NCBI GenBank assembly: GCA_025210515.1 | Contig: JAOARM010000010.1 | Coordinates: forward strand, 1 to 64,000 | Reading direction: 5' to 3' | From: Vallitalea sp. | Lineage (GTDB): Bacteria; Bacillota; Clostridia; Lachnospirales; Vallitaleaceae | DNA length: 64,000 nucleotides | In this document: piece after piece, positions 55,028 through 64,000 of the stretch | How positions within the stretch are numbered: position 1 is the stretch's first letter | Layout: every line of letters begins with the position of its first letter | The notes under the pieces: generated by a model | The model's input: only the letters and a program-made list of their open reading frames with translations | Database searches by the model: none | Told to the model about the DNA's origin: nothing | Program-made: the position numbers and the translations under genes

Positions 55028-56593
55028 ATGAATGGAGTACCCAAATATAGAGAAATAAATTTATTAAAATATAGAAAAGAAATCATCTTAATATTATGTT
55101 CCCTATTTATATTTTTTATGATAGGAAATGTACTTGTGCCATCTAATAAGATTCAAACAAAAGCAACTATGGCAACTAATTCATACAACATTGTTTATGA
55201 ATATAAGAGCGTAGGAATAGTATATGATAAAGAAACAGCAGAAAGAGCTTTCACATTAGCAAAGTCTAAAATGAAAGATGAGAACGGCGAAAGAGTTAAG
55301 ATAACTAAGAACCTACAATATTATTTAGAGTATTCTGAGCCAAGTAAAATAACTGATGAGGATGTATTAGTTGAAAACTTAACTAATGCTTTATTAGAAG
55401 ATAAAGATTCTTTTATGGTAAAAGGATTTGTTCTAAAAATCGGTGATGATTTTGAGGTAGTACTAAGAGATGAAGAACAAGTTAAAGAAGTTCTAAGAAG
55501 AGCTCAGAGTATGTATGTAAGCGAAGGATTTGATATAGAACTTGAAAGAGTTCCTTATACAGAAGCTACTAGTATACCAGTTATTGTTAAGAATGAAAGT
55601 AACGAAAGAGCGTTTAAAACATCTACTTTAACAGCACAGGCTGATGAGGCTACAGATGAAGATAAGAAAGAAACACCAGTAGAAACAGTTGGGGTATCTT
55701 TCGCAGAGAATGTTCAAGTAGAGAAAAAGTATGTTAGCAAATCTTCTATAGCATCTGTTACTAATGCAACTGAACTTATTACTAAAGAAAATGAAGAAGA
55801 AAAAGTATACAAAGTAGTAAAAGGAGATTGTCTATCAATCATTGCACATAAAAATGATATGAAACTAAATGATCTCATTAAACTTAATCCAGATATTGAA
55901 AAACAAAAGTACCTTAATATAGGACAGAATATTACAGTTACAGTACCTGAGCCTGAATTGTCAGTTTCATATGAAGAAAAAATTGTATATACTAAGCCAA
56001 TCAAACGTGAAACTAAAAAAGTAGAAAATAATAAAAAATACAAAGGTTCTAATAAGGTACTTGAGTATGGTGCTGATGGTGTTATGGAAGTTACAGCAAT
56101 TGTGACTAAGGTAAATGGATATGAACAATCAAGGAAAGTAGTTGGAGAACAAGTTCTACAAGAACCAAAGGATAAAGTTATTGAAGTTGGAATTAAACCA
56201 TTTCCATCAAAAGGTTCAACAGGAAATTTCATATATCCAGTAGTAGGGGCTAGAATAACTTCGCCATTTGGATATAGGCATGGAAGTTTCCATCATGGAC
56301 TTGACCTTGCTATTTCAACAGGTACGCCTATTAGAGCTTCTGATGGTGGAAGGGTTGTTCATGCAGGATGGAAAAGTAGAGTATACGGTTACTGTGTAGA
56401 TATTGATCATGGCAATGGTGTATTGACTAGATATGCACATTGTAGTAAAGTGTTAGTTAAAAAAGGTCAGAACGTATCTCAATACCAAGAAATAGCTAAA
56501 GTTGGTAGTACAGGAAGAAGTACAGGACCTCATGTTCACTTTGAAATAAGATTTAATGGGGTAGCTGCTAATCCAATAAAATATTTGAATTAA
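55028..56593 (+). CDS. M23 family peptidase with LysM and G5 domains
   Basis: A 521-residue envelope protein. An N-terminal membrane helix (about 17-37) is followed by a charged region, a LysM domain (YKVVKGDCLSIIAHKND, about 255-305), a G5 domain (about 310-390, EKIVYTKPIKRETKK) and a C-terminal M23/LytM peptidase domain. Zinc ligands expected for M23 are visible: the His and Asp of HHGLDL and the second His of HVHFE. It should cleave peptidoglycan cross-links or stem peptides outside the membrane. GAGAGGAAA precedes the ATG. Such hydrolases are classic WalR targets. Confidence 0.94.
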   Translation: MNGVPKYREINLLKYRKEIILILCSLFIFFMIGNVLVPSNKIQTKATMATNSYNIVYEYKSVGIVYDKETAERAFTLAKSKMKDENGERVKITKNLQYYLEYSEPSKITDEDVLVENLTNALLEDKDSFMVKGFVLKIGDDFEVVLRDEEQVKEVLRRAQSMYVSEGFDIELERVPYTEATSIPVIVKNESNERAFKTSTLTAQADEATDEDKKETPVETVGVSFAENVQVEKKYVSKSSIASVTNATELITKENEEEKVYKVVKGDCLSIIAHKNDMKLNDLIKLNPDIEKQKYLNIGQNITVTVPEPELSVSYEEKIVYTKPIKRETKKVENNKKYKGSNKVLEYGADGVMEVTAIVTKVNGYEQSRKVVGEQVLQEPKDKVIEVGIKPFPSKGSTGNFIYPVVGARITSPFGYRHGSFHHGLDLAISTGTPIRASDGGRVVHAGWKSRVYGYCVDIDHGNGVLTRYAHCSKVLVKKGQNVSQYQEIAKVGSTGRSTGPHVHFEIRFNGVAANPIKYLN

Positions 56594-56625
56594 AGATAGA
56601 TAAGAACTTTATATAATATAAAAAT

Positions 56626-56652
56626 AGAACTCACCGACAGGTGAGTTCTTAT
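56626..56652 (+). terminator. Terminator of the M23 peptidase gene
   Basis: AGAACTCACC (56626-56635) pairs with GGTGAGTTCT (56640-56649) around GACA; the downstream T run is poor. Confidence 0.65.
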
Positions 56653-56666
56653 AATATATGTAAAAT

Positions 56667-57011
56667 TTAATTTGCTTTTTTCATTTCTATAATATCAGAC
56701 CAGTTACTAGCTGTAATTTGCTGTAATATACTAATATCTTTTCGGATTGCTGATACATCCCCTTTGAGTTCAGCAATGTCATTTTGCATATTATTCTATT
56801 CAGCTTTGTTAACTTCAGCTGCCTGCTCAAGAGCTCTAAGCAATAAAATATGTTGTTCAAGAGTTGCCTTTATAGAACGTACGTCAGATTTCAAAGAATC
56901 TACATCAAATTTTATTTTTTTAGTGTCAACAGATATACACTTTACTTTGAGATTTCTTTTTGATATGATATTACAGAAGATAATTATGATTATAATAGAT
57001 AGTATTATCAC
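56667..57011 (-). pseudogene. Coiled-coil membrane protein interrupted by a nonsense codon
   Basis: On the minus strand a frame from GTG at 57011 gives a hydrophobic N-terminal helix and a heptad-rich region, then TAG at 56798-56796. The same frame continues without shift as NNMQNDIAELKGDVSAI and further to TAA at 56669-56667. Before and after the TAG the coiled-coil character is continuous (RALEQAAEVNKAE, then the TAG, then NNMQNDIAELKGD), and I recall related small coiled-coil proteins where this junction is uninterrupted. The start also lacks a ribosome site. A decayed gene is the simplest reading. Confidence 0.65.
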
Positions 57012-57081
57012 TATTTTGTGGATTAATTAATACATTTAATTACTAATTAAATAAATATTAATTATAGAGAGGAGAATACTT

Positions 57082-57771
57082 ATGTCTAAGATACTTGTTG
57101 TTGATGACGAAAAAGCAATTGTGGATATTTTGAAATTCAATTTACAGAGAGAGGGATATAGTGTAATAACTGCTTATAACGGAGAAGAAGGCTTAGAGTT
57201 ATTTGAGAAAGAAAAACCAGACTTAGTATTACTGGATATAATGATGCCAAAAGTAGATGGACTTCAAGTGTGTAAAGTAATAAGAAATAATTATGATACG
57301 CCTATTATTATGTTAACAGCTCGAGCAGAAGAAGTAGATAAGGTACTAGGTCTTGAACTGGGTGCAGATGATTTTGTTACAAAACCTTTTAGTGTAAGAG
57401 AACTTATGGCTAGAGTAAAAGCTAATCTTAGACGTACTGTATTAGATAATAAAGATAACCAAGATGTACATATAATGACATTTGATAACATGAGCATTAA
57501 TATTGATCGTTACGAAGTATTAATCGATAATGAACCTGTTGCATTAACAGTTCGAGAATATGAATTACTTAAATTTATGGCAACATGTAAAGAACAGATT
57601 TTTACTAGAGAACAATTGTTAGAAAAAGTCTGGGGATATGAATATTACGGAGATGTGAGAACTGTAGACGTAACAATAAGAAGATTAAGAGAAAAAATCG
57701 AAGATACTCCTAGTAAACCAAGATTTATTCTTACAAAAAGAGGTATAGGCTATTATTTCAAAGGGAAATAA
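57082..57771 (+). CDS. walR: WalR/YycF-type response regulator
   Basis: A 229-residue OmpR-family regulator with receiver domain (D8/D9, phospho-acceptor D52, K101-type lysine in VTKPFS) and a winged-helix effector domain with the VWGYEYYGDVRTVDVTIRRL recognition region. WalR controls wall hydrolase genes in low-GC Gram-positives. The assignment to WalR over other OmpR regulators rests on the downstream walK, yycH and yycI genes. GAGAGGAG precedes the ATG. Confidence 0.93.
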   Translation: MSKILVVDDEKAIVDILKFNLQREGYSVITAYNGEEGLELFEKEKPDLVLLDIMMPKVDGLQVCKVIRNNYDTPIIMLTARAEEVDKVLGLELGADDFVTKPFSVRELMARVKANLRRTVLDNKDNQDVHIMTFDNMSINIDRYEVLIDNEPVALTVREYELLKFMATCKEQIFTREQLLEKVWGYEYYGDVRTVDVTIRRLREKIEDTPSKPRFILTKRGIGYYFKGK

Positions 57772-57806
57772 TGCTTAATTAATAAATTAATAGGCTGGTG
57801 TTATAT

Positions 57807-59555
57807 ATGACAAGAAGTATTAAGTGGAGAATGGTTTCTATCTATGTATTACTAGTTTTAATAGTAATGATTGCCAGTGGAACGCTAATTGTAACCAAAA
57901 TAAGAAATAATGCATATAAAGATATAGAAGAAAATCTAAAAGGCGCTATTTCAGATATGAAAAACAGAGGAATAAGCGATGCCGCTACAGAAGAAGAAAT
58001 AATAATAAAATGTCAAGACTATATTAATAGTTATCAAGATAGTGATAGAAAGATATATTTATTAAATACTAATGGAATAGTAACTTTTCCTGAAAAATAT
58101 ACGGGAACTAGTAGCTATTTTAATACTATGGTTATGGCTGCACTTAATGATTCACCTATTAATAAGACTGATAAAGTATACTTAGATGAAAAGGAATATA
58201 GAGGTTATGCAGAGCCTATAAAATTAGGAAATAAAATAATAGGTGTTATATATATGTTAGAGCCCTCAGAGCAAGTTAAACAAAACTTAATTAGTACAGT
58301 TAAGATTATTATACTTGCTATAGTATTAGCTATATTTCTATCAGTTGTATTTGGTGTAATGTTTTCTAATTTTTTAACCAAACCTATCATTGCACTATCT
58401 GATAAAGCAAGAGCCATGTCTCAAGGAGATTTGGATAATGAGATAGAAGTATTATCTAATGATGAAATTGGAGAGCTTACTAAGAATTTTAATATTATGG
58501 CAAAAACACTAAATAATAACTTGATTGAGATATCAAGTGAGAAGAATAAATTAGAAACAGTATTTGCACATATGACAGATGGTATCTTAGTGTTTGATGC
58601 CTTCGGTGTTTTAATACATAGTAATCCAGCATCAAAAGATTTTATAGATTTAATAGATAAATTTTCATTCGGAGAAATTATGGGAGATTATCTTGAAGTT
58701 ACATACGATGAAATTCTAAGAAATATTAATACTGAAATAAGACAATACATTATTCAGATAGATAATAAATATGTTAATCTATGTTTCGCTCCATATTTAG
58801 ATCAAAAAGATAACATATTAGGAAATATTTGTGTGTTACAAGATATTACAGAACACAAAAAGTTAGAAGAGATGCAAAAAGAATTTGTAGCTAACGTATC
58901 TCATGAACTCAGAACACCGCTAACTACAATTAAAAGTTACGCAGAAACTTTACTTGATGGTGCAATGGAAGATCCAGAGATAGCTACTAATTTCCTCAAT
59001 GTAATTAATCATGAAGGAGATAGAATGACAGAGCTTGTTAAAGACCTTCTTGAACTGTCAAGACTTGATAATAAACAAACAAAGTTCAAGATGCAAAGCA
59101 TAAGTTTATCTAAAATTTTAGAAGGAAGTATTAGTAAATTTCAGATACACGCTAAAAAGAAGAATCAAACTATGGTATATAATAGCCCCGAGATAGATTA
59201 TAAAATAACTGGTGATCCTAATAGAGTTGAACAAGTTATTAAGAATATCATATCTAATGCAGTTAAATATAGCTTTGAAGATGCTAATATAACGATAGAT
59301 TTAATTGATAAAGATAGATATGTAGTTGTTTCAATACAAGATACTGGAATGGGAATACCAGATGAAGATTTAGGAAGAATATTTGAACGTTTCTATCGAG
59401 TGGATAAGGCACGATCAAGAGCTATGGGTGGAACAGGACTTGGTCTTGCGATTGCAAAAGAAATAATGGATTATCATGGTGGACATATTAAGGTTAAGAG
59501 TGAAGTAGGAAGCGGAACTTGCTTTAGCTTATATTTTCCACACAAAGTTGCTTAA
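57807..59555 (+). CDS. walK: WalK/YycG-type sensor histidine kinase
   Basis: A 582-residue membrane kinase: transmembrane helix 1 near 10-32, an extracellular sensor of about 135 residues, helix 2 near 165-190, HAMP (about 190-243), a PAS domain (about 250-355), HisKA with H366 in NVSHELRTPLTT and HATPase with VIKNIISNAVKY, DTGMGIP and GGTGLGLAIAK. This is the WalK domain order. GGCTGGTG precedes the ATG at 57807; the GTG at 57798 belongs to that site. It starts 35 bp after walR. Confidence 0.93.
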   Translation: MTRSIKWRMVSIYVLLVLIVMIASGTLIVTKIRNNAYKDIEENLKGAISDMKNRGISDAATEEEIIIKCQDYINSYQDSDRKIYLLNTNGIVTFPEKYTGTSSYFNTMVMAALNDSPINKTDKVYLDEKEYRGYAEPIKLGNKIIGVIYMLEPSEQVKQNLISTVKIIILAIVLAIFLSVVFGVMFSNFLTKPIIALSDKARAMSQGDLDNEIEVLSNDEIGELTKNFNIMAKTLNNNLIEISSEKNKLETVFAHMTDGILVFDAFGVLIHSNPASKDFIDLIDKFSFGEIMGDYLEVTYDEILRNINTEIRQYIIQIDNKYVNLCFAPYLDQKDNILGNICVLQDITEHKKLEEMQKEFVANVSHELRTPLTTIKSYAETLLDGAMEDPEIATNFLNVINHEGDRMTELVKDLLELSRLDNKQTKFKMQSISLSKILEGSISKFQIHAKKKNQTMVYNSPEIDYKITGDPNRVEQVIKNIISNAVKYSFEDANITIDLIDKDRYVVVSIQDTGMGIPDEDLGRIFERFYRVDKARSRAMGGTGLGLAIAKEIMDYHGGHIKVKSEVGSGTCFSLYFPHKVA

Positions 59556-59579
59556 TATGTTATGTAAAAGTTAAGGTGT

Positions 59580-59596
59580 TGTAATGAAATTGTAAT
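59580..59596 (+). promoter_or_regulatory. WalR-like box inside the wal operon
   Basis: TGTAAT-GAAAT-TGTAAT is an exact match to TGTWAH-N5-TGTWAH on the coding strand, 24 bp after the walK stop. It ends 10 bp before a TATAAT and takes the place of a -35. Confidence 0.5.
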
Positions 59597-59606
59597 ATTT
59601 TTCATG

Positions 59607-59612
59607 TATAAT
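59607..59612 (+). promoter_or_regulatory. -10 element of an internal wal-operon promoter
   Basis: TATAAT directly after the WalR-like box, without a recognisable -35, a layout typical of activator-dependent promoters of the PhoB/OmpR class. Confidence 0.45.
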
Positions 59613-59696
59613 ATCATTAATTAAGTTAATATATATAGTAATATTAACCTAGTTATATACTGATTAATAATAATTTATCTAGAAAGGTGTGAGCAT

Positions 59697-60446
59697 ATGT
59701 GGAAAAAATCAATTAAAATATTTTTTGTAAGTATATTATTTATTTTGTTTATACCTATGATAGCATGTGCTAGCCCTGCAGAAGATAAAGAAGATATAGC
59801 TCAGCAGAGCTTTTTTGAGTATTTTAACTTAGAACAACAAGATTTTCTTAAGAAAGAAAAGTCAATAGAACCTGTGTATATTGATTTGAATATCGATAAT
59901 GTATCTAACCAAAACGAAGATGTGGAAATATATAGAGAAGATATTAATGAGTTTACATATCTATATCTTAATGAAGGTTTTGATAAGAAATTAGTAGATG
60001 GTGAAGGTTACAAAGTTCATACTAGTAATGAAATAATTGATGTTGTACCAACTTTTTCATCAGTTAAAAACATATCAGGGACAGGTGATGAAGGAATTAT
60101 TGTTGGTATACTAGTATATAACTATACAGAAGATAATGAACTTAATATTACTTATCAATCAGAATATCTAACAGTAGGTCCATCTATGATATTTAATGAA
60201 TCTATTGAATTAAATACAGTTGGAGTTAATAATATAATTATAGCAGTTATGAAAGATAGCGAAGTAGAATGTAGAAGATATGTTATTAATAGAAAAGAAG
60301 AACAAACTAAAGAAAAGCTAGAAAATATTGAGGTTGAGTTTATACCTGAAGAACAGAAGAAATTAACACAACCAGAGGAAACTTTTGATTTATTGCAGAT
60401 TATTGAAGATTCACAAGAACAGAACACATTAATTAAGCAAAAATAA
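59697..60446 (+). CDS. Secreted protein or lipoprotein of the wal operon
   Basis: A 249-residue protein with an N-terminal signal (about 1-24; the run ends MIACASPA, so the cysteine could be a lipobox Cys or the site could be a type I cleavage after CAS). The mature part is acidic with a beta-rich middle and a Glu/Gln-rich helical C-terminus from about 200. I do not recognise the family. It lies between walK and yycH on the same strand, 12 bp before yycH, so it may be a further outer-surface regulator or partner of WalK. Confidence 0.72.
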   Translation: MWKKSIKIFFVSILFILFIPMIACASPAEDKEDIAQQSFFEYFNLEQQDFLKKEKSIEPVYIDLNIDNVSNQNEDVEIYREDINEFTYLYLNEGFDKKLVDGEGYKVHTSNEIIDVVPTFSSVKNISGTGDEGIIVGILVYNYTEDNELNITYQSEYLTVGPSMIFNESIELNTVGVNNIIIAVMKDSEVECRRYVINRKEEQTKEKLENIEVEFIPEEQKKLTQPEETFDLLQIIEDSQEQNTLIKQK

Positions 60447-60457
60447 ATGGTGATATC

Positions 60458-61846
60458 ATGAAGAAGAATAGTCTCAAATTAATTGTTTTATTTTCATTAA
60501 TAATATTTAGCTTATATCAGACAACAAGGTTATGGTTTGATGATTTGTCAGACCTTAACCTTTTTTATGATATAATTAATTCTAATGGGATAGAGGAAAA
60601 TGATGTACTAAGTGAACGAAGCTATTTTGTACAACCAGAGACTATTGCAATATATTTATTAAGTGCAGAAAAAAATTATTCTGTTATACAGAAGAATAAG
60701 TTGGATTTTGATGATATATCTAGGAAAAGCATAGATATCCTTAAATCCATTATACAAAATGGAGAGTTAGTGCAAGAATCGATTAGTTTAGATATACTAT
60801 GGGAGAAAAGACATATTTTACTAAAGTATAATTTTGAAATTACTTCTAGTCAGTTGTTAGAAGATCTTAATATTAAGGATTTAGCTTTTACACGAAGTAT
60901 AAGTGAGTTTAATGAAATTATTATTCAACCAAATTTTAATCAAGAGGAATATACATATGTGTACTTCATTAATAAAGATTATAGTCAAATAAAAGCATTT
61001 AGGATGAAGAATAAATATAATGAAATAAATAAAAGTTTAGAAAAAGTTATAAAACAGCTTGAAGATAAGAAAGAAGGATTCCCAACTTATGTATCTTCTA
61101 AAAACCTTAAAATAGAATGGTTCAAAAATAATATATTATTGCCAGGGCCTAGAACTGAGATGATTAACTCAGCGGTTGTAAAAACTAAGAAGATTAAACC
61201 TTTTTACAATGATGGTGAGATAGATAGTAGTAAACTTGAGAATTATGTTAATGGTTTTTTTGCTAATAGTTATAAATGGAAGATAGAAAAGCAAGATGAC
61301 CATTGGACATATAGTGATGAAAGTGTATTTCTTAATTACAATACAGATGGAGTTATTGAATATGTTAATGATAATATTAACAACAAAAAGGACTTAACAA
61401 TAATAGATTCTTATTATGTTGCTAATAAATTTTTAGAAAAAGATAATAAGATTGTTGACCAAGAGTATTATCTAGCTAATTATAAAGTAAATGGAAACGA
61501 AGTAAAATTTAATTATAACTATAAGTGTAGAGATATTAAGATGATTATCTCTGATGATTATTTGGAAAAATATCATATGAAATATCCAATGGAAATAACT
61601 GTAGTAGATGGGCAGGTTAAAACTTACAAACGTCTATTATTAGAATTAGAATCAGATGAATATACAATCCAAGGTGAAAAATCAAATATCAGTTATAATA
61701 CAGTACTAGATAAATTTTTGGAAACATACCAAGAAGAGAAGAATGATTTGCAGCAAATGGAATTAATATATTATCTTCCTTCAAGAGATGAAGACTTGAC
61801 TTTAAAGTGGATGATTAATAATAAGATATTTGTTAATCAGAATTAA
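60458..61846 (+). CDS. yycH: YycH-family regulator of WalK
   Basis: A 462-residue protein with an N-terminal transmembrane helix (about 5-22) ending in TTRLWF, the region equivalent to TWxLW of YycH, and a large extracellular part. YycH and YycI interact with the WalK membrane helices and tune its activity (inhibitory in Bacillus subtilis, activating in Staphylococcus aureus). Sequence similarity by eye is low outside the N-terminus; position and size carry the call. GGTGATATC precedes the ATG. Confidence 0.8.
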   Translation: MKKNSLKLIVLFSLIIFSLYQTTRLWFDDLSDLNLFYDIINSNGIEENDVLSERSYFVQPETIAIYLLSAEKNYSVIQKNKLDFDDISRKSIDILKSIIQNGELVQESISLDILWEKRHILLKYNFEITSSQLLEDLNIKDLAFTRSISEFNEIIIQPNFNQEEYTYVYFINKDYSQIKAFRMKNKYNEINKSLEKVIKQLEDKKEGFPTYVSSKNLKIEWFKNNILLPGPRTEMINSAVVKTKKIKPFYNDGEIDSSKLENYVNGFFANSYKWKIEKQDDHWTYSDESVFLNYNTDGVIEYVNDNINNKKDLTIIDSYYVANKFLEKDNKIVDQEYYLANYKVNGNEVKFNYNYKCRDIKMIISDDYLEKYHMKYPMEITVVDGQVKTYKRLLLELESDEYTIQGEKSNISYNTVLDKFLETYQEEKNDLQQMELIYYLPSRDEDLTLKWMINNKIFVNQN

Positions 61847-61909
61847 TTGTTGGTAATAATTATTTCATTTATAACTAAATACATAATAATGAAGAAAATG
61901 GGTGTTGAT

Positions 61910-62800
61910 ATGAATTTTGGTAGAGTACTTAATATTTTTATTATTATATTTTTAATTGCTAATATAGTATTATATGGTGCTTATGAGTATATAAGTCGTA
62001 AACAGTATACAATATCTACTGAGAAAGAGATACAATTAAATGAAATACTGGCTAAAAATAATATATATATCTATTGTTTGTTGCCAAAGTATGAGCCAAG
62101 AAAAAAAATGTTGGTTAAGCATCAAGAACTAGAAAAAGAAAAATTAGCTAGAGAATTTTTTGAAGATTCATATACATATAAGCTACAAGCATATCAAGAA
62201 ATATTTCAGAAAGAAGATGAACAAATAATTATATTTAAAGGCGGAAAAGAAGGGGTTATCTCCTATACTAATAATTCATCTGAAACAGAATTGAATTATC
62301 AAAGTAAAGCCGAGGTAGTGAAATTTGGTAAACAATTAATGAATAAGTTGACTATGAAAAAGGGAAACATGAAATTAACAAGTAGTCAATTAGATGATAA
62401 CAATAATTATTACAATCTAGAATATAACGATATTATGAAGAAAGAGATAATATTTAGTAACTATGTTCGTATTAGAATTAATGGTAATGGTGTTATTATT
62501 GCAGATAGTTATAGATACGAGCCTGTTAAATTTCTAGGAGAGAAGAAAAGAATTGTTTCTGTTGATGAAGTTTTGTACAAATTTATGTATAATATGAGGC
62601 AAAAGGATAATAATGAACTTATAAAAATAATGGGGATTGATATTGGGTATCATGTTGAAGAATACGATATGAGTGATAAAGATATCATAGAAGCAGAACC
62701 TTGTTATAGAATAAGTTTAGGTAGTGGAGAAGTACATTATATTAACGCATATAATAACAAAGAAGTATATTATACAAATAGCTTTTTAGATAAATTCTAG
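61910..62800 (+). CDS. yycI: YycI-family regulator of WalK
   Basis: A 296-residue protein starting MNFGRVLNIFIIIFLIANI, which aligns with the characteristic MDWSKAKxIxI-type beginning of YycI. The frame is open to 61847, but the start at 61910 gives the family N-terminus and has GGGTG upstream. One membrane helix (about 5-24) is followed by an extracellular YycH/YycI-like domain. It follows yycH and ends the wal transcript; yycJ/walJ is absent from this position. Confidence 0.82.
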   Translation: MNFGRVLNIFIIIFLIANIVLYGAYEYISRKQYTISTEKEIQLNEILAKNNIYIYCLLPKYEPRKKMLVKHQELEKEKLAREFFEDSYTYKLQAYQEIFQKEDEQIIIFKGGKEGVISYTNNSSETELNYQSKAEVVKFGKQLMNKLTMKKGNMKLTSSQLDDNNNYYNLEYNDIMKKEIIFSNYVRIRINGNGVIIADSYRYEPVKFLGEKKRIVSVDEVLYKFMYNMRQKDNNELIKIMGIDIGYHVEEYDMSDKDIIEAEPCYRISLGSGEVHYINAYNNKEVYYTNSFLDKF

Positions 62801-62819
62801 TAGTATTAGCCTAAAATAT

Positions 62820-62843
62820 CCTTAATAATAACAATTATTAGGG
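62820..62843 (+). terminator. Possible terminator of the wal operon
   Basis: CCTTAATAAT (62820-62829) pairs with ATTATTAGGG (62834-62843), one G-T pair; the following T run is weak. Confidence 0.4.
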
Positions 62844-62878
62844 TCTAATTATGTATTAAAACTGGGTATAAAGAATTT

Positions 62879-62907
62879 TTTACAAATATAGTAAAGTGTG
62901 ATATAAT
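62879..62907 (+). promoter_or_regulatory. Predicted sigma-A promoter of murA
   Basis: TTTACA (62879-62884), 17 bp, TATAAT (62902-62907), about 120 bp before murA. Confidence 0.65.
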
Positions 62908-63030
62908 AAGGCTTGGTGTATATATACAAATGCATATAAATAGTACAATACAGATAATCTATTATATGCAGATTTATTATTATTAGAAGTTATATTGCCT
63001 TTGTAAAAGTATATTTAAGAGAGGTGTAAC

Positions 63031-64000
63031 ATGGAACAATTAGTGATAAAGGGTAATGTGAGATTAAATGGGGAAGTTTCTATCAGTGGAGCTAAGAACG
63101 CGGCACTTGCAATATTACCAGCTGCTATATTATCCAATGATGTGTGTGTAATTGAAAATGTACCATGTGTAAACGACATAAAGATATTATTACAATCAAT
63201 GGAACAACTAGGCGTATTAATACAATATATAGATGAACATAAAGTAAAAATTGATAGTCGTAACATTCATAATCTAAAAATTGATTATGATTATATTAAG
63301 AAAATAAGAGCTTCTTATTATTTATTAGGAGCTTTACTTGGTAAATATAAAGAAGCAGAAGTTGCATTACCAGGTGGATGTAACATAGGTAGCAGACCAA
63401 TAGATCAACATATAAAAGGTTTTGAAGCTTTAGGAGCTAATGTTGATGTAATGCACGGGATGATTGTTGCAAAAGCTTCACAGCTTATAGGAACTAATAT
63501 ATTCTTAGATGTAGTAAGTGTAGGAGCAACTATTAATATTATGTTGGCGGCAGTACTTGCTAGTGGTACAACAACTATTGAGAATGCTGCGAAAGAGCCA
63601 CATATCGTTGATGTAGCAAATTTCTTAAATAGTATGGGTGCTGATATTAAAGGTGCAGGAACTGATGTAATTAAGATAAATGGAGTAAAAGAACTTCATG
63701 GAGCAGAATATATGATTATTCCTGACCAGATTGAAGCTGGAACATATATGGTTGCAGGAGCTATTACTGGTGGAGATGTTACGGTAACTAATATTATACC
63801 AAAACATATGGAAGCTATATCTGCAAAACTATCTGAAATGGGAGTTGTTATTGAAGAGTATGATGAAGCTATACGAGTAATTGCCAACGAACCACTAAAA
63901 AATATTCATGTTAAGACTTTGCCATACCCAGGATTTCCTACAGATATGCAACCACAGATGACTGCCATATTGTCTAAAACTAGTGGGACAAGTATTATGA
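63031..64000 (+). CDS. murA: UDP-N-acetylglucosamine 1-carboxyvinyltransferase (partial)
   Basis: The gene runs off the window end; 323 residues are visible of a usual 415-430. MurA transfers enolpyruvate from PEP to UDP-GlcNAc, the first committed step of peptidoglycan synthesis. K22/N23 (GAKNAAL) and the catalytic, fosfomycin-reactive cysteine C117 in LPGGCNIGSRP are present. GAGAGGTG precedes the ATG. Firmicutes often carry two murA copies; which one this is cannot be told here. Confidence 0.95.
   Translation, partial: MEQLVIKGNVRLNGEVSISGAKNAALAILPAAILSNDVCVIENVPCVNDIKILLQSMEQLGVLIQYIDEHKVKIDSRNIHNLKIDYDYIKKIRASYYLLGALLGKYKEAEVALPGGCNIGSRPIDQHIKGFEALGANVDVMHGMIVAKASQLIGTNIFLDVVSVGATINIMLAAVLASGTTTIENAAKEPHIVDVANFLNSMGADIKGAGTDVIKINGVKELHGAEYMIIPDQIEAGTYMVAGAITGGDVTVTNIIPKHMEAISAKLSEMGVVIEEYDEAIRVIANEPLKNIHVKTLPYPGFPTDMQPQMTAILSKTSGTSIM

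Noticed and set aside
56711-56730. TGTAAT-N4-TGTAAT read as another WalR box
   Set aside because: Spacing is four instead of five and it lies inside the pseudogene coding region, not near a promoter.
56796-56798. TAG inside the coiled-coil gene read as a recoded codon (pyrrolysine)
   Set aside because: Other genes in the window use TAG as an ordinary stop and nothing suggests pyl genes here; nonsense decay is simpler.

Overview
The window is AT-rich, densely coded and Gram-positive in character. SLH-anchored surface proteins, a WalR/WalK-YycH-YycI operon, murA and murG, a four-subunit pyruvate:ferredoxin oxidoreductase and a YesM/YesN-type two-component pair point to an anaerobic, low-GC member of the Clostridia (Bacillota). 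My guess is a Lachnospirales relative such as Vallitalea, but the genus is an inference that the sequence does not settle. I saw no rRNA, tRNA, CRISPR array or prophage.

Layout. (1) 1-8234: pentose locus on the + strand: tail of tpiA, a class II aldolase, a YesM-type kinase with its AraC-type regulator, then araA-araB-araD, closed by a terminator. (2) 8371-11042: purA behind a possible PurR box pair, then deoC. (3) 10835-12389: debris zone with a relic of a surface-protein gene, one small membrane protein and a cut-off transposase start. (4) 12383-19746, minus strand: an SLH-anchored protein and a 1791-residue secreted protein. Divergent from it, 19916-28267 on the + strand is a Tad/Flp-type pilus locus whose first gene fuses a Ser/Thr kinase to a TadZ-like P-loop domain. 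These two arms are the most distinctive part of the window and may form one surface apparatus. (5) 28468-31663: porCDAB. (6) 31728-39049: rhomboid protease, unknown proteins, a flavodoxin-SCP2 fusion, a CAP-domain secreted protein, a soluble histidine kinase, a HIT protein and murG. (7) 39385-45136: a secreted alpha/alpha-barrel-like protein and the gal operon (LacI-type regulator, galK, galT). (8) 45271-54795: three S-layer-like proteins, two of them clear paralogs. (9) 54933-56593: an M23 peptidase with LysM and G5 domains. (10) 56667-64000: a nonsense-interrupted coiled-coil pseudogene, the walRK operon with a lipoprotein-like gene, yycH and yycI, then the start of murA.

How the parts relate. 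The ara enzymes take L-arabinose to xylulose 5-phosphate and the gal enzymes take galactose to UDP-galactose/glucose 1-phosphate. Por makes acetyl-CoA and reduced ferredoxin from pyruvate. The right half concerns the cell envelope. Sequences resembling WalR boxes lie upstream of two tandem promoters of the largest S-layer gene, next to the M23 peptidase promoter, and inside the wal operon, which suggests, without proving, that WalRK coordinates these genes.
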